Positions 17,542-27,200 of a DNA stretch of 64,000 bases are shown in pieces; the stretch's first letter is position 1; the number at the start of each line of letters is the position of its first letter. A program made the translations under genes and the position numbers. Source of the DNA: Chloroflexota bacterium (GTDB lineage: Bacteria; Chloroflexota; Anaerolineae; JAAEKA01); NCBI GenBank assembly GCA_034717495.1, contig JAYELL010000095.1, forward strand, positions 1-64,000. Reading direction: 5' to 3'. The notes under the pieces were generated by a model that saw only the letters and a program-made list of their open reading frames with translations, was not told the DNA's origin and did no database searches.

Positions 17542-18340
17542 AGTTTCGTGCAGCTACTCTTGAACGGTGTTGGTAATAGTAGCACAAATGTGCTGCTTTG
17601 GCAAGAATCAAGGGCCTGGTCGATTGGTTTGATCACGGTTTTCGATGGCCCATTTGGCAAGCCAAAACTATACTACAACCTGACGGCGGTGTCTGTTGTC
17701 CCTCTGCCAATTTCTGGATAACTGATGACAACCAACTAGTATACCATCGGCCCGTCGGGTTCACGAATCCGGGGGTGGCGGGGGGTCAGGATGTCAGAAT
17801 ATCAGAAGGTCGGGATGTCGAAGTATCGCTGTCTACGAATGGAACCAGGAATGCACGAATTGGGCGGGCATTCAGTTGGTGTTTCGGAACGAATCGGTTT
17901 GACCGCGAGTTGGCTTCATGTTATACTTGGGACGTGTACCGTTCAATACGAGGCAAACTTCCCTGGAAACCAGTTGACGGCAGGCGATCTGTTCCTCCGG
18001 CCGGGGCTGAGCGCGGTTATTCCGCTGGGAATACCGTTCGTCCAGGAGAGCAGGCACCTGAGGTGGTCGGTGAAGATCTTGGAGGCCGCCACGGGAATAG
18101 GCCGGCGGGACGCAAATTCGTGAATCCGCCCGGGATTCTATCCGGGCGTAAATGCCCTCTTTAATCTTCCCCTGACTTGGACATGCCAAAACCAAACTTT
18201 CGCTGGTGCCAGACCGGCCACAGCCGACGAGAGCCTTGCGTCATCCCCGCGCACATCAGCAGATGTACCGAGAGGTAGGCGGGGATCTATCGATTCGTTC
18301 CCGGCCATCGTCCAGGATTACCGGCGAGCATATCTGGTGG
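17542..18340. other. Intergenic region without a supportable gene
   Basis: About 800 bases upstream of uvrA. GGATGTCAGAATATCAG-type words at about 17785-17825 echo 7970-8000. A 7-bp-stem hairpin, CGCCCGG (18127-18133) with CCGGGCG (18142-18148), lies near a CTCTTTAATCTT stretch. Open frames at 17791-18123 and nearby are short and lack a ribosome site or family motif. A decayed gene here cannot be excluded. Confidence 0.5.
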
Positions 18341-18362
18341 CGTCCGCGAATTGCCTGGCTCA

Positions 18363-18588
18363 CACCTCTCGCTGGCCTTACCTAGCTAGCTCACGCACCG
18401 TCTGCTGACGTCTCGCACCGCTTGCTGCCTCCCGGTACGCCTGCTAGCTCACGCATCGTCTAGCTCACGCATCGTCTAGCTCACGCATCGTCTAGCTCAC
18501 GCATCGTCTAGCTCACGCATCGTCTAGCTCACGCATCGTCTAGCTCACGCATCGTCTGCTGACGTGCTGACGTGCTGACGTGCTGACG
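18363..18588. repeat. Dispersed repeat leading into nested 16-bp and 8-bp tandem arrays
   Basis: 18363-18427 is nearly identical to about 3155-3218. It is followed by seven perfect copies of the 16-bp unit TAGCTCACGCATCGTC (18445-18556). Four copies of TGCTGACG (18557-18588) come directly after. Both unit types are also words within the dispersed block, so the arrays look like expansions of it by slippage. There are no spacers, so this is not a CRISPR array. Confidence 0.92.
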
Positions 18589-18777
18589 TGGCGTGCTGGC
18601 CTGCGGCGGCGCGAATACACGAATGCCGCCGCCCCGCCACCATCTCATTCGTGGACGCCCCATGCCATCGCCGTCCGCACACCGCCGCGCCAACAGGGAC
18701 CTGCCATCGCCGAGATCCTATTCGTGGACGGCCCGTCCCATCGCCAATTCAATCAGAACATGCCCGGGCCGGTCTCC

Positions 18778-18965
18778 TGACCCCTCCCCTAGCCCCTCCC
18801 CGAACCGGGGAGACGGGATGGCATCACTTTTCGGGCTTCCTCTCCCAACCTGGGAGGAGGCCGGGGGGTAGGTCAAACCTTGCCTATCCTGCCCGGGCCG
18901 GTCTTGCGCGCGTGCAGGCGCAAGCATTGATAATTGATCGTTGACCACTGACAATTGGCAATTAG
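18778..18965. repeat. GGGAGG-type palindromic repeat, copy C, plus TTGACAATTGG-type repeat
   Basis: 18778-18878 contains CTGACCCCTCCCCTAGCCCC and, inverted, GGCCGGGGGGTAGGTCAAAC, both ends of the family seen at 12555 and 21660. Further on, TAATTGATCGTTGACCACTG and ACAATTGGCAATTA (about 18928-18963) belong to the GTCAATTG family. The 18590-18777 stretch shows nothing recognisable. Confidence 0.65.
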
Positions 18966-19531
18966 CCGGCCGGCCACAGCTGGCGAGCGTGCCATTTCAA
19001 CGGTTTGCGCATATAGAGCTGGCGTGAGCGGATGACACCGGTCATGATTCGGGTGGTTTCTCCGGTGAATAAGTAGCCATGATGCAGGAAAAAAGCCTGG
19101 GCTGCCCGGTTCTGGGCAAGCACCGATAATACGACTGCCTCCGTCGGTGTGGCCTGCGAAAGCCAGGCTTCCAGAATGCGCAAGGCCCAGCTTGCCAGGC
19201 CCTGCCCGCGATAGGGCAAAGATACCAGAATCAACCCCAGTCTGGCGTCCAAAGGACCCGGGTCGGCGAAACGCAGGTCCACCACCCCGATCAGAGTGTC
19301 CTCCAAAGTGATGCCCAGCATGTGCCGGGCGTCATCGCAGGCTGCTTGGGCAAGATCCCCTTCAGCCTGCCCTTTTGGTGTTGCCTGGTGCGTCATGTTC
19401 TGGAAATAGTCCTGAGCAGCTTCGTAGACCGCCTGCAAATCAGGGGCCTGTGCCTGAATCAACGGGCGCAGCGTGATGGGTGGAGGGGAGTCGGCCTGTA
19501 TAACTCCTGCTTCGGTAGTCATGCGCTTCAT
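18962..19531 (-). CDS. GNAT-family N-acetyltransferase
   Basis: A 189-residue acetyltransferase. Beta strands and the acetyl-CoA loop are visible: LIGVVDLRF, then LGLILVSLPYRGQGLASWAL with the R/Q-x-x-G-x-G/A pyrophosphate loop (RGQGLA), then VLSVLAQNRAAQAFFLHHGY. The substrate is unknown; family members acetylate amines on proteins, antibiotics or metabolites. The ATG at 19531 begins MKRMTTEAG. It is downstream of and co-directional with the dynamin-like gene, 107 bases away. Confidence 0.87.
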   Translation of the reverse strand: MKRMTTEAGVIQADSPPPITLRPLIQAQAPDLQAVYEAAQDYFQNMTHQATPKGQAEGDLAQAACDDARHMLGITLEDTLIGVVDLRFADPGPLDARLGLILVSLPYRGQGLASWALRILEAWLSQATPTEAVVLSVLAQNRAAQAFFLHHGYLFTGETTRIMTGVIRSRQLYMRKPLKWHARQLWPAG

Positions 19532-19638
19532 TTGGTTCTGAGCCGGGACAAATCTTTAGGTTCCGGGTTCGTCCGACCGCAGGTCACGCTGTTAGCGTGA
19601 CGTGCTGGGGTTATCCGGCTGGCAGCCGGCTCGGGACG

Positions 19639-21519
19639 TTAGAGGGCCTCGATTTGGGCTCGCAGGTGGTTGAGCTCGGCGCCGATCGAGGCCATTTCCT
19701 CGTTGACATCCACCAGCTTTTCCCGCTCACTGCGGACAAAGCGGGTATAGGGTTGGATGGCCTCGTTGATGAGCTGGACTGATCGGCTTAACTCCTGCTC
19801 GAACTGGGTTGTCAGGGCTTCGTGCAGTTGGGTTTGCAGATCCAGAACCTTGACGCGTAGCTCCTCGCGGGCTTTGCGGCGCCGGTTGGGAAGGATATAT
19901 AATCCGACCGCGGCCAGGGTGCCGGCAGCCAGGAGACCGGTCACGTCGGCCACCAGGGTGTGCAAGGCGGCCACCAGAATGGCGCCCAGTCCCAGGGCGC
20001 TCACCTCGATAATGGCGGTCTGAGCCACTGCCAGTTGAACCGAATCGGCCAGCTTGGCTGCTTCCGTTTTTTTGTCGTAGCTGGCCACCGCGCTCTGGGC
20101 CGCCCGGCCGACGGAATCCAACAACTCCCGCCGGTTCAACTCGAAATTGCCTCCGACCTGGCCGATTACTTTCTCCTTGTGCAACTCAGCCCGCCGGTTG
20201 AGGTATTCCATCACATCCTGCCACTGGCGGTATTCCCGTTCCACCATCCAGTCGATCAGCTCGCTGACCTGATTATCGATATCCTGTACCGTGTCTGCGA
20301 CTACCTCCCGCTCGAAATCCTCTCGCACCTGGGCGGCGTTGAGCAGGCTGAAGATGCGACTGAAGCGAAGGGTGTCATCGAAGAATTTGACTCCCCGATC
20401 CGACATCTGGAAGAGGGTGCTGTCGATGGCGCTCAACCGGTGGCGGAAATCACGGTGCATATCCTCCTGGTAGGCGCGAAGATTGGCTTCAACCGTATCA
20501 ATGGTGTCGAAATCTTCGGCCAGCACATCCAGACGAGCCTCAGTGACCTCCGAATACTCGTCGTGCAGGTGTTGGGCGATTCCCAATGGGTTGAGCAGTT
20601 TGAGCCGCAGCCTTTCCGTTTCGTCCAGCGTATCGAGAATAAAGGTTTCCAGCGGACCGAAATGGCTGGATGTCCATAACTCCAATACCGACGGGATGTT
20701 GGCTGGCTGAAAACTATCGCCCAGGGGATCCATATTCTGTTGACCGGCTGCTTCGCTTTCCCCACCAGGTATTTCGCTCTGCGTTCCTACCTGTCCATGG
20801 CTTTCAGGATGGTCTCCAGGGGTGCTGTGCGACTGCCGGTTGGCCCATTTCGCTTCCTGAGCCATTTTGGCGGAAACCAGAAATATCTCGGGCTCGATGC
20901 CCAGAAGTTTGACTGCATTTTCGGTAACGAAGCGTTGTACCTCGATAACGTCGGCGGCATCGAGAATATCGATCTTGTTGACCACGATTACTACTTTTTT
21001 GCCCCAGGCCCGGATGCGATCCATGAAAAGGCGTTCACTCTCGGCGAAGGGCCGGTCGGCGCTGGTGACAAAGAGTACCAGGTCGGAACGGGGCACGAAG
21101 TCCTCGGCGATTTCCTGGTGACGCTGAATGACCGCATTGGTACCGGGGGTGTCCACCAGATTGATATCCTGGAGCCAGTCAATTGGGCTGGTAATGATTT
21201 CCGCGTCGGCCTCAACCAGCGTGCGGGTCACCTGATCGCCATGGCGCAGGATGTGCACGCGGGTGGTCGTTGGTGTGGCCCCTTCTTTCAGGAGTTCCTG
21301 GCCGAGAAGCGCGTTGATAAAGGCCGATTTGCCTGCATTGAATTCACCGACAACCACAAGCAGAAAGAGTTCGTCCAACTGGCGCCGGGCCTGGTTGAGC
21401 CGCGCCGTATCCTCCCTGGCAGCATCCAGGCGCGCCAGGTTAACACCGAGACGCTGCAAAAGGTCCTGTTCGGTGTTGACGAGATTCTTTTCCAGGTTGC
21501 TGAGCAAGCGTCGAAGCAC
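19639..21519 (-). CDS. Dynamin-like large GTPase
   Basis: A 626-residue bacterial dynamin family protein. The G domain shows G1 VGEFNAGKSAFINAL (about residue 57), a switch region with conserved threonines (GATPTTTRV), G3 DTPGTN and G4 VVNKIDIL. A long helical stalk follows with a hydrophobic segment near residues 500-545 (ALGLGAILVAALHTLVADV), a likely membrane-insertion paddle. The C-terminus is coiled-coil. Known relatives remodel or protect membranes, including during stress or phage attack. The start is GTG 21519. Between G4 and the stalk there is a Ser/Gly/Glu-rich linker of about 50 residues. Confidence 0.9.
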   Translation of the reverse strand: MLRRLLSNLEKNLVNTEQDLLQRLGVNLARLDAAREDTARLNQARRQLDELFLLVVVGEFNAGKSAFINALLGQELLKEGATPTTTRVHILRHGDQVTRTLVEADAEIITSPIDWLQDINLVDTPGTNAVIQRHQEIAEDFVPRSDLVLFVTSADRPFAESERLFMDRIRAWGKKVVIVVNKIDILDAADVIEVQRFVTENAVKLLGIEPEIFLVSAKMAQEAKWANRQSHSTPGDHPESHGQVGTQSEIPGGESEAAGQQNMDPLGDSFQPANIPSVLELWTSSHFGPLETFILDTLDETERLRLKLLNPLGIAQHLHDEYSEVTEARLDVLAEDFDTIDTVEANLRAYQEDMHRDFRHRLSAIDSTLFQMSDRGVKFFDDTLRFSRIFSLLNAAQVREDFEREVVADTVQDIDNQVSELIDWMVEREYRQWQDVMEYLNRRAELHKEKVIGQVGGNFELNRRELLDSVGRAAQSAVASYDKKTEAAKLADSVQLAVAQTAIIEVSALGLGAILVAALHTLVADVTGLLAAGTLAAVGLYILPNRRRKAREELRVKVLDLQTQLHEALTTQFEQELSRSVQLINEAIQPYTRFVRSEREKLVDVNEEMASIGAELNHLRAQIEAL

Positions 21520-21659
21520 GGGGGGGCGACTCCCAATAAGACAGGTCTTTTTGCAGGCAGAATAACCGTCACGGCGTGACTATACCACAGGTGGAAATGG
21601 GCGGCAAAGAATCCTGGGAATTGGGAGTCCAGCTGTACCTGGCAGTGAGGCAGGTCGAG

Positions 21660-21728
21660 GGTTTGACCCACCCCCTGGCCCCGTCTTGAACTGGGAGGGG
21701 GAGAGGTTCAAGCTGCCCTCTCCGGGGC
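21660..21728. repeat. GGGAGGGGG/TTTGACCCACC dispersed repeat, copy B
   Basis: TTTGACCCACCCCCTGGCCC, then CTGGGAGGGGGAGAGGTTCA and AGCT, match copy A at 12555 almost base for base apart from the inner CCGTCTTGAA. It fills most of the gap between the dynamin gene start and the CapA-like gene end. Confidence 0.82.
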
Positions 21729-21751
21729 GGTTTCCAGGGCAGGCCTTTCGA

Positions 21752-23551
21752 CTACCAGCCGCTGGCGGCGAAGATTCGATTTAGCAGGGTCTCGCGTTCA
21801 CTCTCGGCGGCCCAGCGGGGCTGTGCGTAATCCTCGAGGATGGTGGTCAGTATCTCGGTGCTGATATGCCGTCCATCGTAGATGGTGTGGCGGGGAATCA
21901 AACCCTCCCGGGTCGGCAGACTCCACATTTGATCGAAGAAGAAGTTACCCAGGCCGTAGAGAATAAGACCACCGTCGCCGAATCCGATCGCCTGTGGTAC
22001 ATGGGACTGCACCCCGGTAACGATATCTGCGCCTGCGCTGCTCAACTGTTGGAAACCCGCGAGCTGGGACTGGATCGGCAGCGAGTCGTAGCTCTCTTCC
22101 CACTGCATATCGAGCAAAACCAGGTCGGCGCCCAGATCTTCCCGGGCTTCCCGGATAGCGATAGCCATCTGGTCGAAATCGTAGGGTGCAGAGCCGGGCC
22201 AATCAGGTTCCGCCCAGGCCAACTGCGGGCCGAACGAATTGGCGCCCAGGAAAACCAGGCGGTTGCCGTTGTGCTCCATGACGAGGGGTTCCAATGATTG
22301 CGCCAGGTTTACACCGCCGCCAAAGGTGGGTATGCCCTCATCGGAAAAAAAGGCCATCGATTGCTCGGAAGCTTGCCTTCCAAAGTCGTTCAGGTGGTTG
22401 CCAGTCAGACCGATCAAATCGACCCCTATGGCCCGCAAAGCCTCGATGTAGCCCGGTTTCGAGCATAAGGTCACGTTGCCCTCGGCCGCGTTAACCTGAC
22501 AACCTTCGAAAAAGGGGACTTCGTTGCTGATGTGTGTGAGATCAGCCGCAGCCAGTTCCGGACCCACTTCCTCAGCCGGGTACTGGTATCCCTGTGCCTC
22601 CATTCGGGCAGCGGTGACGCGGGACATGGCTGTGACACCGGTCATGATTAGCGAGGTCAATTTGGCGGGATCGCGGTTGCTTGCAGAGCCGTTGGCCTTC
22701 AAATAGGTCCTCAGGCTGCCGGCGAGTTGCTCGGCATCCGGCTGATGGGCCAGATAAAATCGAAGGACCAGTGGATAGGTGTCGAGGTTGAAGCGGTTAT
22801 TCGTCGGATCTTCACCGTTGATTGCCAGGGCGTTGACCTGCGGAAGTAGTTGGTCAAACGGAAGGACTCCCAATCGGCTGTCGTTTTCCTCCAACAAGGC
22901 AGCCAGGGCCTCGGCACTGTGTACGACCTCGATTTCAGCCGGTGGCCCCCAGAGTTGAAAAAGACCTGCGGCCGCGTCGGGCGTGACTACGAGGGCTTGC
23001 TCACCCTCTTTGGGGCCGCCCAGCCAGAGGCCCAGGAGTTGGGCGGGATCTGCCTCCACGTCGAGGCTGGCGAAACGTTTGACCGGAACATAGATTCGTT
23101 CGGCCACCGGATTGTCGACTGGCTCCGTGGTCAGCCAGAGATCCGCCTCGCTTGCGTCGGCGATGAGAGAGCTTTTTGGCTGGGCATCCAGCCAATTCTG
23201 AATGGCTATTTCCAGCTCCGGTGGGGTGGGGTTGAGCAATGCCATTTGCAGCGGCTGAGCGAGGCCCAACCTGGAGGTCAGAGATGGTTTTTTCGCCTGA
23301 TCAACAGGTTGGGGTTTCGCTTCAACGGGGGACGGGTCGTCCGTCTGAGCCTGGTTCCCGTTGATCTGCTCATTCGCTGCTATGTCGGACCCATCCGCCG
23401 GGGATGGGGATGCGGCTGAGGTAGGTTCACCGGCACTCTGGGCTGGTTTGATATCCTGCCATGCCCAAAGCAGAAGAAAGATGCCCAGTACCAGCAGCAG
23501 GGCACTGATGAGCCCGAGGGTGCTTTCGTTGGTTTTTTTGAGTTGGTCCAT
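21752..23551 (-). CDS. CapA-family (poly-gamma-glutamate synthesis-type) exported protein
   Basis: A 599-residue protein with one N-terminal TM anchor (about 11-30), an Ala/Pro/Ser/Asp-rich linker and a spacer domain. Residues about 310-560 are a CapA metallophosphatase-like domain with LTGNHLNDFG, VFLGANSFGP, LDMQWEESYD and a conserved QSHVPQAIGFGDGGLILYGL end. Family members act in capsule/PGA synthesis or as calcineurin-like surface enzymes. The usual GD/NLE metal motif near the domain start is weak (MTGVTAMSR), so activity is uncertain. No cap operon is nearby. The divergent tRNA gene shares its upstream region. Confidence 0.82.
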   Translation of the reverse strand: MDQLKKTNESTLGLISALLLVLGIFLLLWAWQDIKPAQSAGEPTSAASPSPADGSDIAANEQINGNQAQTDDPSPVEAKPQPVDQAKKPSLTSRLGLAQPLQMALLNPTPPELEIAIQNWLDAQPKSSLIADASEADLWLTTEPVDNPVAERIYVPVKRFASLDVEADPAQLLGLWLGGPKEGEQALVVTPDAAAGLFQLWGPPAEIEVVHSAEALAALLEENDSRLGVLPFDQLLPQVNALAINGEDPTNNRFNLDTYPLVLRFYLAHQPDAEQLAGSLRTYLKANGSASNRDPAKLTSLIMTGVTAMSRVTAARMEAQGYQYPAEEVGPELAAADLTHISNEVPFFEGCQVNAAEGNVTLCSKPGYIEALRAIGVDLIGLTGNHLNDFGRQASEQSMAFFSDEGIPTFGGGVNLAQSLEPLVMEHNGNRLVFLGANSFGPQLAWAEPDWPGSAPYDFDQMAIAIREAREDLGADLVLLDMQWEESYDSLPIQSQLAGFQQLSSAGADIVTGVQSHVPQAIGFGDGGLILYGLGNFFFDQMWSLPTREGLIPRHTIYDGRHISTEILTTILEDYAQPRWAAESERETLLNRIFAASGW

Positions 23552-23687
23552 GGAGCGTTTCCAGTCGATATCAGCCGCCTGCCGGAATCAGGCCAAAGCG
23601 AAAATCCTGACAGGACCCAATGTTGCGGTTGAAGGGAATCATTCTTGATTATAGCCGTTTTTCGGCTTATCGCAAAATACGCGCTGT

Positions 23688-23716
23688 TTGCCAGCATGGT
23701 CGATCTGTGGTAAACT
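23688..23716 (+). promoter_or_regulatory. Promoter of the tRNA-Arg gene
   Basis: TTGCCA (23688-23693) and TAAACT (23711-23716) are 17 bases apart, and the -10 box ends 12 bases before the first tRNA base. Spacing and position fit a sigma70-type promoter for a stable RNA. Confidence 0.65.
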
Positions 23717-23728
23717 TTTTTTGCTCTC

Positions 23729-23803
23729 GCCCCCATAGCTCAGTGGATAGAGCACCGGCCTCCGGAGCCGGGTGCGCTGGTTCGAGTCCAGCTGGGGGTA
23801 CCA
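23729..23803 (+). tRNA. tRNA-Arg (anticodon CCG)
   Basis: A full cloverleaf can be drawn. The acceptor GCCCCCA pairs with TGGGGGT (one G-T at the end). The D arm is GCTC-GAGC, the anticodon stem CCGGC/GCCGG with loop CTCCGGA, the variable loop 4 bases, and the T arm GCTGG/CCAGC with loop TTCGAGT. The anticodon at 23762-23764 is CCG, reading CGG arginine codons. The 3' CCA is encoded (23801-23803). Confidence 0.97.
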
Positions 23804-23837
23804 AAGGCGGTTTTCTGGGCATTCGAAAGCCGCCTTT
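23803..23837 (+). terminator. Possible terminator hairpin after the tRNA
   Basis: AAAGGCGG (23803-23810) is complementary to CCGCCTTT (23830-23837), an 8-bp stem with a 19-base loop directly behind the CCA end. The following bases (CGTCTTC) are only mildly T-rich, so termination is plausible, not certain. Confidence 0.45.
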
Positions 23838-24209
23838 CGTCTTCAAGACGACCGCCCGGTCGTTATAGTTCGCTCGAAATGTATAACAGGTCACGTACTA
23901 ATTGTGTACGAGGCTGTATGATGGTTACGACTGCCCATCTCGATCAACAATGCGCGAATCCGTTGGATCATCTGGTTCCCCGCGGACCGATGTCGGTTTT
24001 TTCCAACGGAGCATGTGATCTGGTGAAGCAGAAAAAGAACCTCACGTTTATCCCGAACCGAGCAAGATGCTCAGGATTCTCGATGGAACTGTCCTGTTCT
24101 GGTTGTCGCGGGCAACCACAGCGAAAGCAGAGCTGAATGGCTGTGCTTTGATTGCATGGGACGTGGCTATCAGTTCTGCCAACCGGCCGATTGAGGTCGG
24201 GAAACGGGC
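23838..24209. other. Leader region of the lipid/polyketide gene series
   Basis: About 370 bases with no supportable gene. It must hold the promoter for the long plus-strand series, but no convincing -35/-10 pair is visible. A short inverted repeat CGTAC/GTACG (about 23893-23909, 7-base spacer) could be an operator half-site pair. Confidence 0.4.
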
Positions 24210-27200
24210 ATGAGAAAAAACATGTCGTTTTTTTCACTGGTCGATATTCTGCGGGATCGGGCCGAGAAACAGCCCGAGCGATTGGCCTATACCTTTCTCG
24301 TGGATGGCGAGACCGGGGATGGCCAGGTCTTCACTTACGCCGAACTGGACCAGCGAGCGCGTGCGATTGGAAGCTATCTGCAGCACCAATACGCCAGGGG
24401 TAGTCGGGTGCTCCTGTTGTATCCCCCTGGCCTGGAGTATGTTGCTGCCTTTTTTGGTTGCCTTTATGCCGGCCTGATCGCCGTGCCTGCCTACCCGCCG
24501 CGGCCAAGGCGTGCAATGCCTCGCATCCAGACTATTGTGGCTGACTGTCAGCCTGCGGTGGCGCTGACTACGTCTCGCATTCTGTCCAATATCCAGGAAC
24601 GGTTGAGTGGCATGCCTGACATGGCCGCCTTGGATTGGTTGGACAGCGGTATCCTGGATCCCGACCTGGCGGATCATTGGAAGCATCCTCAGACCAGCGG
24701 AGAAGACCTGGCTTATCTGCAATACACCTCGGGCTCGACCTCAGACCCGAAAGGTGTCATGGTCAGCCACGCCAATCTGGATTATACGATCAGCGATTTG
24801 ATCCAGGGCTGGGAAAAAAGGGAGGAGAGCGTGATGGTCACGTGGCTGCCTCCTTTCCACGATTTGGGCCTGATCTACGGTATCCTGCAGCCGATTTATG
24901 GCGGGTTTCCCTGCATTATGATGGCGCCTGTTTCTTTCATCCAACGTCCATTCCGCTGGCTTGAGGCGATTTCACACTATCGGGGTACCCACAGCGCTGC
25001 GCCGAACTTCGCCTTCGAGCTTTGCCTGAGCAAAGTCAAGCCTGAGCAACGTGCGACTCTTGACCTCAGCAGTTGGCTCATCGCTCTCAATGGCGCAGAG
25101 CCAATCCGCAGGGATACCATGGAGAGGTTTGCCGAGACCTATGCTTCCACCGGATTCAAGTGGTCTGCTTTCACCCCAGCCTACGGATTGGCGGAGGCCA
25201 CGCTTCAGGTTACGGGAGTGTTGGCCGATAGTTCCGTAGTCGATGTGACCCTGGAAACTGCTACCCTGGAAAAACATTGTGTAGTGGAGGCGAGTCGCGG
25301 GCAGAAAGATACCCGGGTTCTGGTCGGGTATGATGCGTCGATCATGGAAACCAGGTGGCGAATAGTCGACCCCGAGGCTCTGACAGAATGCGGTCCCGAC
25401 CAAGTTGGCGAAATCTGGATAGCGGGGCCAGGGGTAGCCAGGGGCTACTGGAATCGACCGGAGGCAACAATTGAGACCTTCAGCGCCCATCTGGCGGATA
25501 CGGGTGAAGGGCCTTTTCTGCGCACAGGTGATCTGGGATTTGTGAAGGACGGCCATCTGTTCGTAACCGGTCGCATCAAGGACCTGATCATCGTTCGGGG
25601 GCGCAACCACTATCCCCAGGATATCGAGTTGACAGCCGAGCAGAGCCATTCGGCCTTGCGCCTGGGATGTGGTGCAGCCTTTGCCGTCGAAGTGAACGGC
25701 GAGGAGCGGGCGGCCATTGTCTATGAACTGCGACGTGAGCAGCGCCGTGCCGATATCCAGGAAGTCACCGACGCGATAGTTCAAGCTGTGGCTTTTGAGC
25801 ATGAATTGCAGCTCCACGCGGTGGCACTCATGCTGCCGGGCCAGGTACCCAAAACCTCCAGCGGCAAGATACAGCGTCATGCCTGTCGTCGCAAGTTTCT
25901 GGCAGGTGAGTTTGAACTTCTGGGGCAATGGGCGCAACCGGTGGAGGAAGGGATATCTTCATCTCCAGATATCGGGAACAACTCTGAGGTGCGGTTTGCT
26001 ATAGATGGAAATGGTACCTATGACGAGGTTCAGGACTGGTTAATAGCCCGCGTAGCTGAACGGGTTCAAGTGTCCCCGCAGCGTATCGACGTGCAGCGAC
26101 CATTGGATCGTTATGGGCTGGACTCTCTTGGCGCCGTTGCCATCACGGGCGAACTGGCGGCATGGCTGGGACGGGATCTTTCGCCGACGCTGTTCTACGA
26201 TTATCCCACCGTGCAGTCGATCACCCGGCATCTCGCCTGTGATGCTCCGGGCTCCGTCGTGGACGCTGATGAAACAGACGGCAACTCAATGGCTGCGGGA
26301 CAGGGAGCCTACACTGAGATTGCGACAGGCGTGTCTTTTCCACCGGCGGTTTCGGTCGGTGCGCCGGCGATTGGGAGAGAACCGCCGCAGAAGAGGTGGA
26401 CTTCCTTGATGCCGCTGCGGGAAAAAGGCTCCAGGATACCGTTATTTGTAGTACCACCTGGTGCCAGTACTGTTTTGAGTTTTGGCCAACTGGTAAATCA
26501 CCTGGACGGGGACCAACCTGTGTATGGTTTCCAGCCATTGGGAATGGATGGCCAGTATCCGCCTCACTTCCGGGTTGAGGAAATGGCAGCCCATTACATC
26601 AGGGAAATGATGACCGTTCAATCAACGGGTCCTTATCTGCTTGCCGGACGCTGTTTTGGCGGCCTGGTTGCCTTCGAGATGGCTCAACAATTGCAGGCCC
26701 AGGGAGAGGAAGTAGCAATGCTTGCCATTCTCGATACGCTGCAACCTCCCAAGCCTGCCTGGCTTCGCAATGGTTCATCCGGTGATCTGGAGGTCGGATC
26801 CGGCCGATTTCACCGGTTGTTTCGCCGATGGGGCCAGCGTCTTTATCTGTTTCTGAAGCGGGTAACGATCACGGAAGCTTTTTCCCTGTACCTGGTGAGA
26901 AGCCAGGACCCTGAACTGAAATCGCCGACGGCGCTCGGCCGAGATGGTTGGAACATCCGAAATACGACAAGGGCGCACTACGAAGCCAATGAACTTTACC
27001 TGCCCAGCCTGTACGATGGCCGCCTGACCCTTTTTTCCAATTCAGGCCATACAGGCAGTCACCAACTCAATTGGGCGGCTCTGACAGGGAAAGCTGTGGA
27101 TATCCACATCGTGCCCGGTAACCATTTTACGATGTTCGACGAACCCCACGTGCAGGTTCTGGCAGAGGCGCTAACCTGCAGTATCAAGGACGCGTTGTCA

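Noticed and set aside
16387-17721. 444-residue plus-strand open frame opposite uvrA
   Set aside because: It is the antisense shadow of the conserved uvrA coding sequence, with no ribosome site or family motif.
17791-18123. 110-residue plus-strand frame, considered as a cupin-like remnant
   Set aside because: Only a vague AGDLFLRPG-type resemblance, repeat-derived start region and no supporting motif.
18445-18588. Possible CRISPR array
   Set aside because: Units are directly adjacent with no spacers and are only 16 and 8 bases long; no cas genes are near.
23838-24209. Small gene of about 85 residues upstream of the FAAL gene
   Set aside because: No ribosome site, no recognisable motif and atypical residue composition.
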